49,144 nt of DNA from positions 1 through 49,144 of the forward strand of contig JADHUM010000026.1 of assembly GCA_016784545.1 (NCBI GenBank). Reading direction: 5' to 3'. The first letter of the stretch is position 1. Every line of letters begins with the position of its first letter. The notes under the pieces are model-generated. The model worked only from the letters and a program-made list of their open reading frames with translations. It did no database searches and was not told the origin of the DNA. This document shows, in pieces, positions 34,205 to 43,526 of this stretch. Position numbers and translations under genes: made by a program. The stretch is from Candidatus Neomarinimicrobiota bacterium (GTDB taxonomy: Bacteria; Fidelibacterota; UBA8477; JABMPR01).

Positions 34205-35632
34205 CTATTTCAGATAAACGAAAGACCCACTCCCCAGTTGACCCTGTTGGGTAAAAAGAGAGTAATAATAAATACCACCACCCTGATTGGTCATACCGAG
34301 ATCAATGAGTAATTGATGATGCCCTGGTCCACGATATCCAAACTCCAGGGTGTAGACCTCCTGACCGCGCAGGTTGTAGAAGCGAGCCCCAACAGTAGTC
34401 CCTGCAGTCAACTGAATCGGGATCATGGTGCTGCTGTTAAAGGGATTGGGATAAGCGGGTCCCACAATCTTTGTTGAATTTGGGTTAAGGACAATATCAT
34501 CATTAATCGCTGAAGGAAGATTGTTGGTGAGGAGCCAATCAGTGCTTAGCTGGGTAACATCTGCTGTGCTGTTTGTCATGAGAACATTTCCCATGTTTAA
34601 TTGAGCATTCCCTTCAGCTGTGTAAGAAAAAGTAGCGCTTCCCAATCCTATGGGAAGATATAGTTGGCTTAGCTGATCCAGTGTAGGAAGTTCTCCGGAT
34701 TCCAAAAGCATGAAGATTTCATCCAGAGCCACATCTTGCATCATATATGGTACTGCATTGGGCAAAGATGCATCGGTTAGCGAAATATTGAATTCTGATT
34801 CTGAGCCATCCAGAGGAAAGTGGGATTCGGTGCCTGTCAAGACCAGGCCATAGACATCATACGAGTTATCAGGTTGCTCAAGATAGGAGATGAAATTATA
34901 GGTCAATGTATCCCCGCTCTGTGTGAGAAGTGCTCCGGCACCCTCGGATTCTGTAAGCGGATTCAGGACACCATTTATACTTCCTGATTCAGACCCTACA
35001 CTATAGTCCACCGATCCTCGTGTATAAACTGAAACTGGAAGGGTATTCCAGAGATTAATGCTTCCATCACTTACTGTCCGTAGCTGAAAACTGGTATTGA
35101 ACATAAGGCCTGAGAAATTCATCTCAAAATGGAACGCATTATTGGCGATAATCTCAAATTCTCCTGAAACTGAAATGTAGGGATCGAAAACCCCCAGTGA
35201 ATCCAGTGTAAATGATTCATCGATCAGGCCAGCCAGACTCTCGGGATCTACTTCGCTCAACCAGACAAACATTTTCAGAGCGTCTGGAGCCGGATTAACA
35301 GTATAGGTCCCTTCCTGCAGAGGAATTGTATCACTCATAAAAATGACGAAGATGTCTGCCAGCGTATCACTCCCGTTTACATAAAGATCATAGGCAAGCA
35401 GGGTAACCAGGTTGGTATCACCCAGGCTCAATTCAAATCCCCCAACCCCTTCATGGGGGACGTCGTCTGAGATAAGATCACCGGATAGATCAAGAGCTTG
35501 AGCAGGATCAGGGATGCTCTGATAGGTAAGGTTTAAGTCTCCTGTATTCCAAGCGCTTTGTCCCCTGAGGAAGCCCGCTATTGTGAAAAGGAGAAGTGAT
35601 TTAATTATGTTTACTGGTACTTTTTTTCGCAT
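34205..35632 (-). CDS. Secreted protein with PNPFN sorting domain
   Basis: A 475-residue exported protein with no family I recognise. A signal peptide (VNIIKSLLLFTIAGFLRGQ) is followed by a beta-rich body with many Asp, Ser and Thr residues, and by a C-terminal domain starting GPAYPNPFNSSTMIPIQL, the FlgD/Por-type sorting signal. The ATG at 35632 overlaps the stop of the barrel gene (TGATG), so the two are coupled; a TTG one codon earlier is not needed. It may be cargo displayed on the surface. Confidence 0.7.
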   Translation of the reverse strand: MRKKVPVNIIKSLLLFTIAGFLRGQSAWNTGDLNLTYQSIPDPAQALDLSGDLISDDVPHEGVGGFELSLGDTNLVTLLAYDLYVNGSDTLADIFVIFMSDTIPLQEGTYTVNPAPDALKMFVWLSEVDPESLAGLIDESFTLDSLGVFDPYISVSGEFEIIANNAFHFEMNFSGLMFNTSFQLRTVSDGSINLWNTLPVSVYTRGSVDYSVGSESGSINGVLNPLTESEGAGALLTQSGDTLTYNFISYLEQPDNSYDVYGLVLTGTESHFPLDGSESEFNISLTDASLPNAVPYMMQDVALDEIFMLLESGELPTLDQLSQLYLPIGLGSATFSYTAEGNAQLNMGNVLMTNSTADVTQLSTDWLLTNNLPSAINDDIVLNPNSTKIVGPAYPNPFNSSTMIPIQLTAGTTVGARFYNLRGQEVYTLEFGYRGPGHHQLLIDLGMTNQGGGIYYYSLFTQQGQLGSGSFVYLK

Positions 35633-36918
35633 CAAAGTATGTATTTCAATCCAAATTGAATATTAGAGAACGAATTTTCAACATCAACAGAGCGCTTCAC
35701 ACTGCTCTCCAGTGTGTGGTTGAGATCGCCTTGCCATTGTTCATTGCGTAGGGCAAGCGTAAATCCAATTCCAGAACGTAATTGATAGCCCACACCCATA
35801 TCCATGCGAATAATGTTGTCGAATCGATAGTTTAGAGGATCATTCATCAGAGTAGCTGCAAAGGAAAGCGTGAGAGGATCAAGGGCCCATAACAGGGATG
35901 CCGAAAATTCGTGGACATCCTGCACATACTTGCTCACCTGTTCATCCACGAGCCGCTCCAGACTTTCCCCCGTTTCTGAATCATATAAATCGCTCTTTAA
36001 AAAAACAGAAGAATATTTGTGATAGCGGTAATTTATACTGGCCTCAAATGGGTTTGCGACAAACCCGAGCCCTAGCCCTATTCGCCAGGGTCCCCAGGTT
36101 GTGTATTCCAACCCTGACCATTTATCGTGGGAAAAGATTTGCTGGGTGCCATCATCATACCACTCTGTAGAATCACGACTGGCAGATTCGTCAACTGATA
36201 TGCGTGAGGGCAGTTCAATTGAGATTCCCAGATTAAGATTTTCAGATACCTCACTCAAAAGACCTACACGGGCACCAAATCCGTGGTAGCTTGGACTAAA
36301 TTGCAGACTATCTACAAACCTATTGAAGGTATACATATCCTGAGGATCAGTCTCTTCATACAACTTGCTAAAGGAATTCTTACCTGTGAGATAGCTAACT
36401 GCATACCCCAGAGATGTATTCATGGTAACCAGCACAGAGGTCCCGACAGTCAGGGCATACAAATCCCCACTTTCCTGGTACAAGTATTTATAATAAAAAT
36501 CTTCATCAGGATCAAAATCATTAAACTGGCTGATACTGCTAAAGGAGTTTATGCGCTGCAAATTGACGCCCCAGACCCAGGCGCCTCGATAGACCTGAAC
36601 AGGCTTGATGTAGGTCAGGCTGTTAAATCGCAATTGTTGATCCTGGAGATTTTCCCAAACGGTTGAATTAAATACACTTTTGCCTGTGACCTGATCATAA
36701 CTCAAATCTGCTGAGAAGAAGGCCCTTTCATTATAGCTGAGGACTGCTGGATTGCCCATTAAGGCATTATTGGCTCCCATGGAAGCCGGGATAACACCGC
36801 TTTCAGAGCCTGAGATGCCTCTCATTCCCCGAAAAGGTCGGATGACATCAAGATAATTTTGAGAAAAAAGATTAACTGCCCATAGGAGCATGGTAATAAA
36901 AATTATTCTATTTTTCAT
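35632..36918 (-). CDS. FadL/OmpP1-like outer-membrane barrel protein
   Basis: A 428-residue outer-membrane protein. After a signal peptide (MKNRIIFITMLLWAVNLFSQ) the N-terminal SGVIPASMGANNALMGNPAVLSYNERAFFSADLSYDQ matches the start of FadL/PorV-type barrels (GAGNAGRAGA-N-PAxL-type). The rest is a series of beta-strands with aromatic ends, and the protein ends FGLKYIL. PorV-type proteins are shuttle components of type IX secretion, but this one may as well be a transporter. It lies between a lipoprotein gene (6-base gap) and a sorting-domain protein (coupled). Confidence 0.75.
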   Translation of the reverse strand: MKNRIIFITMLLWAVNLFSQNYLDVIRPFRGMRGISGSESGVIPASMGANNALMGNPAVLSYNERAFFSADLSYDQVTGKSVFNSTVWENLQDQQLRFNSLTYIKPVQVYRGAWVWGVNLQRINSFSSISQFNDFDPDEDFYYKYLYQESGDLYALTVGTSVLVTMNTSLGYAVSYLTGKNSFSKLYEETDPQDMYTFNRFVDSLQFSPSYHGFGARVGLLSEVSENLNLGISIELPSRISVDESASRDSTEWYDDGTQQIFSHDKWSGLEYTTWGPWRIGLGLGFVANPFEASINYRYHKYSSVFLKSDLYDSETGESLERLVDEQVSKYVQDVHEFSASLLWALDPLTLSFAATLMNDPLNYRFDNIIRMDMGVGYQLRSGIGFTLALRNEQWQGDLNHTLESSVKRSVDVENSFSNIQFGLKYIL

Positions 36919-36924
36919 ATTGAA

Positions 36925-37635
36925 TTAGTTCCGGATTCGGCTGCGTTTTTTGGGAGGAGGAGAATCCGATTTTTCTGATGCTTCTTGTTTCTTAACAGCC
37001 TTAGCTTTGGGTGTTTTAGCCGGTTTTGACTTCTTCACTTTAACTGGCTTAACATTTTTAATTACAGGCTTAGCTTCATCATTTCTGGGCTTATAAATTA
37101 TTGGAGGCTGGATAACAACAGGATCTGTAATTATCGGCATTATTACAGGTGAAGCTGCTGAGGACATGCCGCTACCTAACCCGACAGTGTTCCCCTTACT
37201 GCCAGAACCGGAAAGTGAGGAAGCATCATTCCTCTCACGAAGTCTGGAGCCACCTTGCATTTCATCGCGGTCAAAATCTCTTGCTGGAGTGGGATCTCTT
37301 GATTCGCTAACCACATATACTGGAGCATAATGGGGATGATGATAATCGTAGTAATTATAGGGACTGTAATAGGAAGCACCATATCCTGTGTGATAACTGG
37401 TGAACGGCAGGGCGGGTTCCCAATAGGGATCCCAGCCATATACTCCGCTACCACCAATGGTGCTGACCATGGCAGGTTCAGAGACAACTGTTGTCACGGT
37501 CTGTGGGAGCGTTCTAGGTGGGTACAACATGGTATAGCAGGACTGAAGCACTGCAACCATGAGAAACATCATTATTATTTTTTTTACCTGCATATGTGGA
37601 CGGAAGTTAGTTTTGATAGTTGGGAATGTCAACAT
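36925..37635 (-). CDS. Lipoprotein with Tyr-rich middle and Lys-rich tail
   Basis: A 236-residue protein of low complexity. ATG at 37635 has AAAGGGG six bases upstream. A lipobox (VAVLQSC) follows a hydrophobic stretch, so it is probably a lipoprotein anchored through Cys near residue 33. Then comes a Tyr/His-rich part (TGYGASYYSPYNYYDYHHPHY), a Gly/Ser linker, PVIMPIITDPVVIQPPIIYKP, and a basic tail (KVKKSKPAKTPKAKAVKK) ending KKRSRIRN. The Lys tail suggests peptidoglycan or polyanion binding. It is the first gene of a three-gene operon with the barrel and the sorted protein. No family recognised. Confidence 0.6.
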   Translation of the reverse strand: MLTFPTIKTNFRPHMQVKKIIMMFLMVAVLQSCYTMLYPPRTLPQTVTTVVSEPAMVSTIGGSGVYGWDPYWEPALPFTSYHTGYGASYYSPYNYYDYHHPHYAPVYVVSESRDPTPARDFDRDEMQGGSRLRERNDASSLSGSGSKGNTVGLGSGMSSAASPVIMPIITDPVVIQPPIIYKPRNDEAKPVIKNVKPVKVKKSKPAKTPKAKAVKKQEASEKSDSPPPKKRSRIRN

Positions 37636-37769
37636 GGTGTACCCCTTTCTTCCTTGTCTGAAACGGTAATGTGATAAGTAAGTTCCCACGCTCCAGAGAA
37701 TTGTCTATAACACTTAGACGATTCCCATTGAAATTGGTAAGGAGAAACAACCCTTGGGGGAGTAAACGG

Positions 37770-38447
37770 TTAAAAAATGAAAGATAAAAGCAATACGAGA
37801 ATGGTAATCCCAAATACTGAGAGAAGATACAATCCCAGTGTCAGGAAAAAGGCCATAATTGCTGTAATTAAAAATGATCCTGCATCCATGGCATAGATGG
37901 TTCTTAATCCCATGTAGCCAAGATAAATTGTCATTCCAAGTGAGAACACCCCACCAATAATTGGAAGCAGTATCAATAATGATGCAGTCCCACTCGCATA
38001 TGCAAACATTCTAAAGATGAGTGTGAAATCATAAGTTTGGAGGCCTCTCCATTTCAGTGAGAGATGCACCCCAAAGGCCGAAATAAACTGGAGTAGAATG
38101 ACAGAGATTGGATAGGCAAGTATCATGATCTGAGAGAAGTTCTCTGGTAGATCGATGAGTTCACGTAGCTCTGGACTTTCAGGCAAAAACATCTCTGGAT
38201 TTGGCTCAGCAATGGCAAAAGTCCATAAAAAGGTGAATACCTGTATAGCCAATGTGTAAACCAGGGCATCACTAATCCCCGCATTTCTTCTCATGACGCT
38301 ATAGGTCGCAGCCGGTCTTAGCAGGAAGGCTTTTATGGTTTCAATGAATGCTACAAAGAACCCTAATTCGTGTTTCTTCTCCCAGGGGGGACCATCAATA
38401 ATAAATGGTAGCAGTTCAGGTTTTTCAGGTTGTTCCATTTGGCTCAT
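37770..38447 (-). CDS. Yip1-family membrane protein
   Basis: A 225-residue polytopic protein with about five membrane segments, starting cytoplasmic (MSQMEQPEKPELLPFI). The part FVAFIETIKAFLLRPAATYSVMRRNAGISDALVYTLAIQ resembles Yip1-domain proteins. The function in bacteria is unknown. It lies between the terminator of the subtilase gene and the lipoprotein gene (134 bases downstream). Confidence 0.75.
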   Translation of the reverse strand: MSQMEQPEKPELLPFIIDGPPWEKKHELGFFVAFIETIKAFLLRPAATYSVMRRNAGISDALVYTLAIQVFTFLWTFAIAEPNPEMFLPESPELRELIDLPENFSQIMILAYPISVILLQFISAFGVHLSLKWRGLQTYDFTLIFRMFAYASGTASLLILLPIIGGVFSLGMTIYLGYMGLRTIYAMDAGSFLITAIMAFFLTLGLYLLSVFGITILVLLLSFIF

Positions 38448-38478
38448 TTTAGCGCTTTCAATCCTAACTGCAATAAAA

Positions 38479-38499
38479 AAAGCCCCACTTGGGGGCTTT
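38479..38499 (-). terminator. Intrinsic terminator after the subtilase gene
   Basis: AAAGCCCC (38479-38486) and GGGGCTTT (38492-38499) form a stem with A and T runs on both sides, so it can act in both directions. It lies 20 bases after the subtilase stop. Confidence 0.88.
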
Positions 38500-38518
38500 A
38501 AAAAAAGTTACTAATTTC

Positions 38519-40084
38519 TTATAGAGTTAGAATCCACTCTACCAAAACCACAATATCCAATATATCAACCTGGAGGTCATCATTGATATCTGCCACATCA
38601 AATTGAATTTCAGTGAGTTCAATATCAGACAGAACCCATTCCAGTAATAGAACGGCATCGCTAACATTGAGTTCATCATCACCACTTACATCACCGGCCG
38701 TAATCCCAAAATCATAATCAATGGCTGCCATGACATCAATCAGTCCAAATCCGCGAGTGTTGTCCGGCGAGGTATTCCCATCAGCGGTTAGCATGAGCGC
38801 TTCCCTGACCATCATGGGCGTCCAGTTAGGATGTGCTTCCAGGACGAGAGCACAGGCTCCAGCAACAAGTGGTGTTGCGAAACTAGTCCCTGAGCCAGAA
38901 ATAAAATCGTGGGTACTGTCTGTACCGGCCAGGAAGGTGGCTACTCCTCGGGCTAAAACTTCAGGCTTGATGCGACCATCTGCAGTTGGACCATGAGAAC
39001 TAAACCCAGGTGACACGTTAAATGCATCAACTGCACCCACAGAAATAACTGAGTCTGCATCTGCAGGGGCAATGATATGATACCAATCTGTATTGCCCTC
39101 ATTTCCAGCAGCCGTCACACACACCATTCCCAGGCCTACTGCATAATCCACACCCCGGGTCGTAATCGCTGTCTCACCGTCAAGATCATCTTCATATGTA
39201 TACCAATCAAGATATCCCAATGAACTGGAGGCGATATCTGCTCCAAGGGCTTCACCCCATTCAAGTGCTGCAACGAAGAAATCTTCTTCAGCTTCAATCT
39301 CTTCATTAACCATTTCAGTTTTAGCGAGAAGGAATTTACACTCATAGGCAGTTCCACGGAATTCACCGTCTATAAATCCACCAGCGGCAGAAGCTGTGGA
39401 GGTCCCGTGATTATGTTGACTTAAGGGATCCCCTTCCTGGTTGGAGGTGATTGAATCACCTTGAATAAAATCATGCTCAGCCACGATACGTTCCTGCTGG
39501 AATACCAGATGATCGGTATAGAATCCTGTGTCCAGCATCAACAACCAGATATCTGTACCTGTATACCCAAGTTCATGGGCTGCTACCGCATTTATCTGCT
39601 CGTTTTGATCATAACTAGCACCATAGTCAGCGTCTGAGAGATAAACTTCATCATCACGAGTATTACGCTTGATAATACGCTTCGAAACTTTATGGATGCG
39701 TTTGGTGTTCTTAACAATGGTATTCCCGGCGAGTTGCTCGATATAGTCAGGCGGTGCCAGAATCGAAACTGCATTCAACCATCGGCTTACCGTGCGAATC
39801 TTGACATTTGGACCTAAAATTTCATCTATGTATACAGCCGGAACGGGGAGATCCCCATAGCTGGGTCCTTGAATGGTACCCCGTAAGGCACGTCGATCAA
39901 GGGCTCGCTGAGATAGGTGGGAAAATTCGTGTTCTGCAGGATTAAAACTCGCCTGATCGGTCACTTCTTTGTCATGGAAAAAAATCCAATATGGAAGGTT
40001 CTCATCATCTTCCTGGCCAAAAGCTACAACGCCACAAAGTAGTGTAAATATTAAAAATGTTATGTAGCGTTGCGACTCGCGCAT
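38519..40084 (-). CDS. Secreted subtilisin-like protease with dockerin repeats
   Basis: A 521-residue S8 serine protease. ATG at 40084 has GAGG five bases upstream; a GTG two codons earlier is less likely. Signal peptide (ITFLIFTLLCGVVAFGQ), then a propeptide-like part, then the catalytic domain: Asp185 (LMLDTGF), His226 (HNHGTSTAS), Asn328 (TAAGNEGN) and Ser401 (SGSGTSFATPLVAG). The C terminus has two dockerin type I-like calcium loops (DVSGDDELNVSDA and DINDDLQVDILDI, about 461-521) in place of a sorting domain. It has no cohesin partner in the window, so the dockerin may hold the protein in a complex or just bind calcium. Confidence 0.92.
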   Translation of the reverse strand: MRESQRYITFLIFTLLCGVVAFGQEDDENLPYWIFFHDKEVTDQASFNPAEHEFSHLSQRALDRRALRGTIQGPSYGDLPVPAVYIDEILGPNVKIRTVSRWLNAVSILAPPDYIEQLAGNTIVKNTKRIHKVSKRIIKRNTRDDEVYLSDADYGASYDQNEQINAVAAHELGYTGTDIWLLMLDTGFYTDHLVFQQERIVAEHDFIQGDSITSNQEGDPLSQHNHGTSTASAAGGFIDGEFRGTAYECKFLLAKTEMVNEEIEAEEDFFVAALEWGEALGADIASSSLGYLDWYTYEDDLDGETAITTRGVDYAVGLGMVCVTAAGNEGNTDWYHIIAPADADSVISVGAVDAFNVSPGFSSHGPTADGRIKPEVLARGVATFLAGTDSTHDFISGSGTSFATPLVAGACALVLEAHPNWTPMMVREALMLTADGNTSPDNTRGFGLIDVMAAIDYDFGITAGDVSGDDELNVSDAVLLLEWVLSDIELTEIQFDVADINDDLQVDILDIVVLVEWILTL

Positions 40085-40200
40085 TTCCACCTCAGGTCTA
40101 GCTCGTAATGTAGACTGGACATATACGAGGTCAATATGTAATTGCTTCAGTCACATACTTGTCCAAGTCAACCATAGCCAGAGATTAAAAAGCAACTCCC

Positions 40201-41982
40201 CTAAAGAGCTCCCTGCATTCGTTTTAAAAAATCCTCGGCTTTTTCAAATCCCGTTGATCTTAATGAAGTGAGCTCAAGCCCATTATCAATAAAGATATAC
40301 GAAGGGACTCCTTTTATGGAATATTTCTTTTGAAAATATTTCTCAAAATCGCCAGTATCTTTGGTCATATCAATTTTTATAGCGGTGAATTTCTTGGAAA
40401 GCTTAACAACTTCTGCATCGGGGAAGGTGAATTTGTCCATTTCCTTACAGGGGATACACCAATCAGCATAAACATCAATCATAATTGGAGCATCGGACAT
40501 TAACAGAGCATCCAGTTCAACTTGACTGGTGGGATGTTCCCAGGTGATACCCTCGCCCACACGTTCTGGCTCAGGGATGCCAGTCCAGGTTCCGATAATA
40601 ACGAGAAGGATAGCAATGCCTTGTTTAATCCGATTAAAACCGAGATTTCCTTCAGCACTATTGTCAAACATGATCAGATAGACACCAGAACCTATAAGAA
40701 AAATGGACATGACGAGATTTCCATATCCACCCAGTAGTGGCATGATGAAGTAAATAGCCATTGCGATGAGAACCAGACCAAAAATGACCCGGACGCCAAT
40801 CATCCAGGTGCCTGAACGAGGCAGGGACGATAATTTACTGGAGTACATGGCCAGAAAGAGATATGGTAGACCCAAACCCATGGCCAGTGTGAAAAACATG
40901 GTGAATCCAAGGATGACACTCTGCTTAGCAGCCACATATGTTAGCAGTCCAATAACAAACGGACCCACACAGGGAGCTGCTACAATCCCCAGAGTCAGAC
41001 CCATGAAGAAAGAGCCAAATATACCAGCCTTCGATTGGCTGGCGGCAGTCATGAGACCCGTTGGTAGCCTGAATTCATAAACACCGAACATGGAGAGTGA
41101 TAGACCGACAAGTACTGCAGCAATTCCAAGAAGTACAATTGGGTTGGTGAGTAAGGCTCCAAACAAGCCACCACCCAGTGCAGCAACCACACCTAGCACA
41201 GAATAGGTCACGGCAATCCCCAGCACATAAGCCAGAGCCATCCAAAAAGTGCGACCTTTGCTGGTATCCTGTCCCCCGAAAAAGCTGATTGTGATGGGAA
41301 TCAAGGGATAGACACAGGGTGTCAAATTTAAGGCCAGACCACCAAAGAAAATGATAAAGAATGTCAGGATTAACCCATAGTCATCAACCAGACCAGAGAT
41401 TTCATCATCCTCAACTTGTGCATCAGTTGCCATCTCTGTTTGAGGGATGATTTTTGGGAAAAGCTCTGTATGGGTTGCACTCCGCAGGCTTGCATCCTCA
41501 ACCAGTGGCAGGGTATAAGAAAAATTTATGGCTGTGGGGATGAGACATTGGGCATCATCACAAGCCTGGTAGTATACTTCACCTTCAATCTGAATCGAGT
41601 CAGTTAGGTCGGGGTCTATGGCAAGTGTGGTGCGAAGGATGATTCGGCCACCATATACTGCTGCAGGTTCGTCAACACCAGCCACAGCTATCATATCGGC
41701 TTTTGGGTAGATCCATTCTCCCACACCAAAGGGTTTTTCTTCATCAAAAATTGAGGGTGTTACCGGAATGGTAAACTCGTCATTACCCACAGGGGCATAA
41801 ACATGCCAGGGGTGGTGGATATCTACAATTAAAGCGACATCGATTGTCTCTCCTGCCAAAACTGCACTCTGGCTGGAGACAAATTCGGCTGTTAAAATTT
41901 CCCGAGGTGCCTGCTGTCCCCAGAGGTTCATAGACAAGAGAACCAGTATGACAGGCAAAAACAGTTTGAATGATGGTCGCAT
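40201..41982 (-). CDS. dsbD: Thiol:disulfide interchange protein DsbD
   Basis: Carries reducing power from cytoplasmic thioredoxin across the inner membrane to periplasmic partners such as cytochrome c maturation and DsbC. The 593 residues show all three domains: signal peptide and N-terminal immunoglobulin-like domain with C141 and C146 (ACDDAQCLIP), an eight-helix membrane domain with C223 (NLTPCVYPLIPI) and C338 (GIVAAPCVGPFV), and a C-terminal thioredoxin domain with C509 and C512 (YADWCIPCKEMD). It follows the patatin gene by 36 bases and may share its transcript. Confidence 0.95.
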   Translation of the reverse strand: MRPSFKLFLPVILVLLSMNLWGQQAPREILTAEFVSSQSAVLAGETIDVALIVDIHHPWHVYAPVGNDEFTIPVTPSIFDEEKPFGVGEWIYPKADMIAVAGVDEPAAVYGGRIILRTTLAIDPDLTDSIQIEGEVYYQACDDAQCLIPTAINFSYTLPLVEDASLRSATHTELFPKIIPQTEMATDAQVEDDEISGLVDDYGLILTFFIIFFGGLALNLTPCVYPLIPITISFFGGQDTSKGRTFWMALAYVLGIAVTYSVLGVVAALGGGLFGALLTNPIVLLGIAAVLVGLSLSMFGVYEFRLPTGLMTAASQSKAGIFGSFFMGLTLGIVAAPCVGPFVIGLLTYVAAKQSVILGFTMFFTLAMGLGLPYLFLAMYSSKLSSLPRSGTWMIGVRVIFGLVLIAMAIYFIMPLLGGYGNLVMSIFLIGSGVYLIMFDNSAEGNLGFNRIKQGIAILLVIIGTWTGIPEPERVGEGITWEHPTSQVELDALLMSDAPIMIDVYADWCIPCKEMDKFTFPDAEVVKLSKKFTAIKIDMTKDTGDFEKYFQKKYSIKGVPSYIFIDNGLELTSLRSTGFEKAEDFLKRMQGAL

Positions 41983-42018
41983 GATGATGTTTAATCCTTA
42001 CTCGTTTGAGTTTATCTC

Positions 42019-42930
42019 TTATCCAAAGAGATTTTTAATCCTTCCCCACAGGGGATGTCTTTTTTGATACCAGGCATTCTCAAAAGTTACACGTCGCCCA
42101 TCAAATGCAGCAATTCCGAGATCGACAAAAGCCTCGCGCTGATCATAAGCTGACCAATGCACACCTGGCATTTCTGGTTGTAAGAGTACATCAGCTTCTC
42201 TGTTTAACATGTCGCGGTAATGACAGGAACGAATATTCTCACTCTGACTCATAATGGCCATGGCGTTGTCCATGTCTGCAATGGGATTTATATTCTGGCC
42301 AACATCAACTGCCAGGACAAAATCTGCACCCATCTCCCGGGCCATACGGATGGGTACCTGTTGTGAGACCCCGCCATCGACCAGTGTTCTACCTTCGTAA
42401 TGGACAGGTGGTAAAAACCCGGGAATAGCTATTGAAGCCATCACAGCTGGCAGTAGCGGACCTTCAGTGAAATAGACATCCTCCCCTGAATACAAATCAG
42501 TTGAGACAATGCCTAACTCTGTACCGGAATCAAACCAGGAATCCTCAGTGATGACAAACTTGATGGCATCTTCCACCCGGTCGGGGCGTACCAGTCCTGG
42601 TTTTGAGTGTGCCAGGTTGATCACAATTCTATCCTGAATAGCAGAAGACACCTGGTGCCAGAAAGATGCACCTCCCCGGCCTTTCACATTGATTAGATGC
42701 ATACCCAGCTTATGAAAAGGCTCGCTTTTGGTCATTCTGTCGAGTTCATTCCATGTGGCAGCGGCACTACCCATTTTGATATAAGTTGCAGCCACTAAAG
42801 CGCCCATGCTGGACCCAGTTATGTAATCAGGTCGAATTCCGATTTCTTCAAGACGCTGTAGAACGCCAATATGGGCAAACCCTCGAGCTCCCCCACCCCC
42901 TAAAGCCAGACCAAAGCTGGGACGGCTCAT
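42019..42930 (-). CDS. Patatin-like phospholipase (RssA-like)
   Basis: A serine hydrolase of the patatin family, 303 residues, without a signal peptide. The oxyanion-hole glycines GGGGARG (11-17), the nucleophile Ser41 in GSSMG and the dyad Asp185 in VDGG are all present, so it should be active on lipid acyl esters. Length and layout resemble bacterial RssA/YchK-type proteins. It starts two bases after the cyclophilin stop. The substrate and physiological role are not known for this group. Confidence 0.92.
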   Translation of the reverse strand: MSRPSFGLALGGGGARGFAHIGVLQRLEEIGIRPDYITGSSMGALVAATYIKMGSAAATWNELDRMTKSEPFHKLGMHLINVKGRGGASFWHQVSSAIQDRIVINLAHSKPGLVRPDRVEDAIKFVITEDSWFDSGTELGIVSTDLYSGEDVYFTEGPLLPAVMASIAIPGFLPPVHYEGRTLVDGGVSQQVPIRMAREMGADFVLAVDVGQNINPIADMDNAMAIMSQSENIRSCHYRDMLNREADVLLQPEMPGVHWSAYDQREAFVDLGIAAFDGRRVTFENAWYQKRHPLWGRIKNLFG

Positions 42931-42932
42931 AG

Positions 42933-43526
42933 CTATTTCGGTACATCCTCTGGATTGATGAGGGATGTTTTAAGGATGGTCACTGTCTCAATGGGATTAT
43001 TATTTGGGTCGACTGGGCGGGTGGCGATCTCATCTACCACATCCATGCCTTTAACGACCTCTCCAAAGACTGTGTAGTCGCCATCGAGCCAACTTGGGGT
43101 TCCGTGGCAAATGTAAAACTGGCTCCCGCTGGATTTTTTCTCTGGATTACCATCTCGCGCAGCGCCAAGGGAACCGCGTAAATGGGGAAGACCTATTTCA
43201 GCAGGAATTCTCTCACCAATACTGCCACCGCCATCATCACTGCGGTCATCATTGTCCCGGGTATTTGGATCTCCGGCCTGAACCATAAAGCCAGTGATCA
43301 CACGATGAAAGTAAATACCTTCATATGCACCCTCAGATGACAGTTTCTTAAAATTCGCCGCGTGTAGAGGTGTATCAGTCTCAAATAAATCGATATATAT
43401 ATCACCCAGACTGGTTTCCATCTTCACATAGGCTGTTTCTGGATCAACAGCTTTTTTGCCGCAGGATACCAGCACAACAACACCTAGAAAAATGAGCAAC
43501 ATGCCCATGCTTAATCTTTTCATCAT
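42933..43526 (-). CDS. Cyclophilin-type peptidyl-prolyl isomerase, lipoprotein
   Basis: A 197-residue PPIase with a lipobox (VVLVSC, Cys22), hence a periplasmic lipoprotein. The cyclophilin domain has ETSLGDIYIDLFETDTPLHAANFKKL, YFHRVITGFMVQAGDP with the catalytic Arg, GSLGAARD and SSGSQFYICHG, DGDYTVFGEVVKGMDVVD. It would speed proline isomerisation in exported proteins. Its ATG overlaps the hydrolase stop (ATGA), so translation is coupled. Confidence 0.94.
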   Translation of the reverse strand: MMKRLSMGMLLIFLGVVVLVSCGKKAVDPETAYVKMETSLGDIYIDLFETDTPLHAANFKKLSSEGAYEGIYFHRVITGFMVQAGDPNTRDNDDRSDDGGGSIGERIPAEIGLPHLRGSLGAARDGNPEKKSSGSQFYICHGTPSWLDGDYTVFGEVVKGMDVVDEIATRPVDPNNNPIETVTILKTSLINPEDVPK

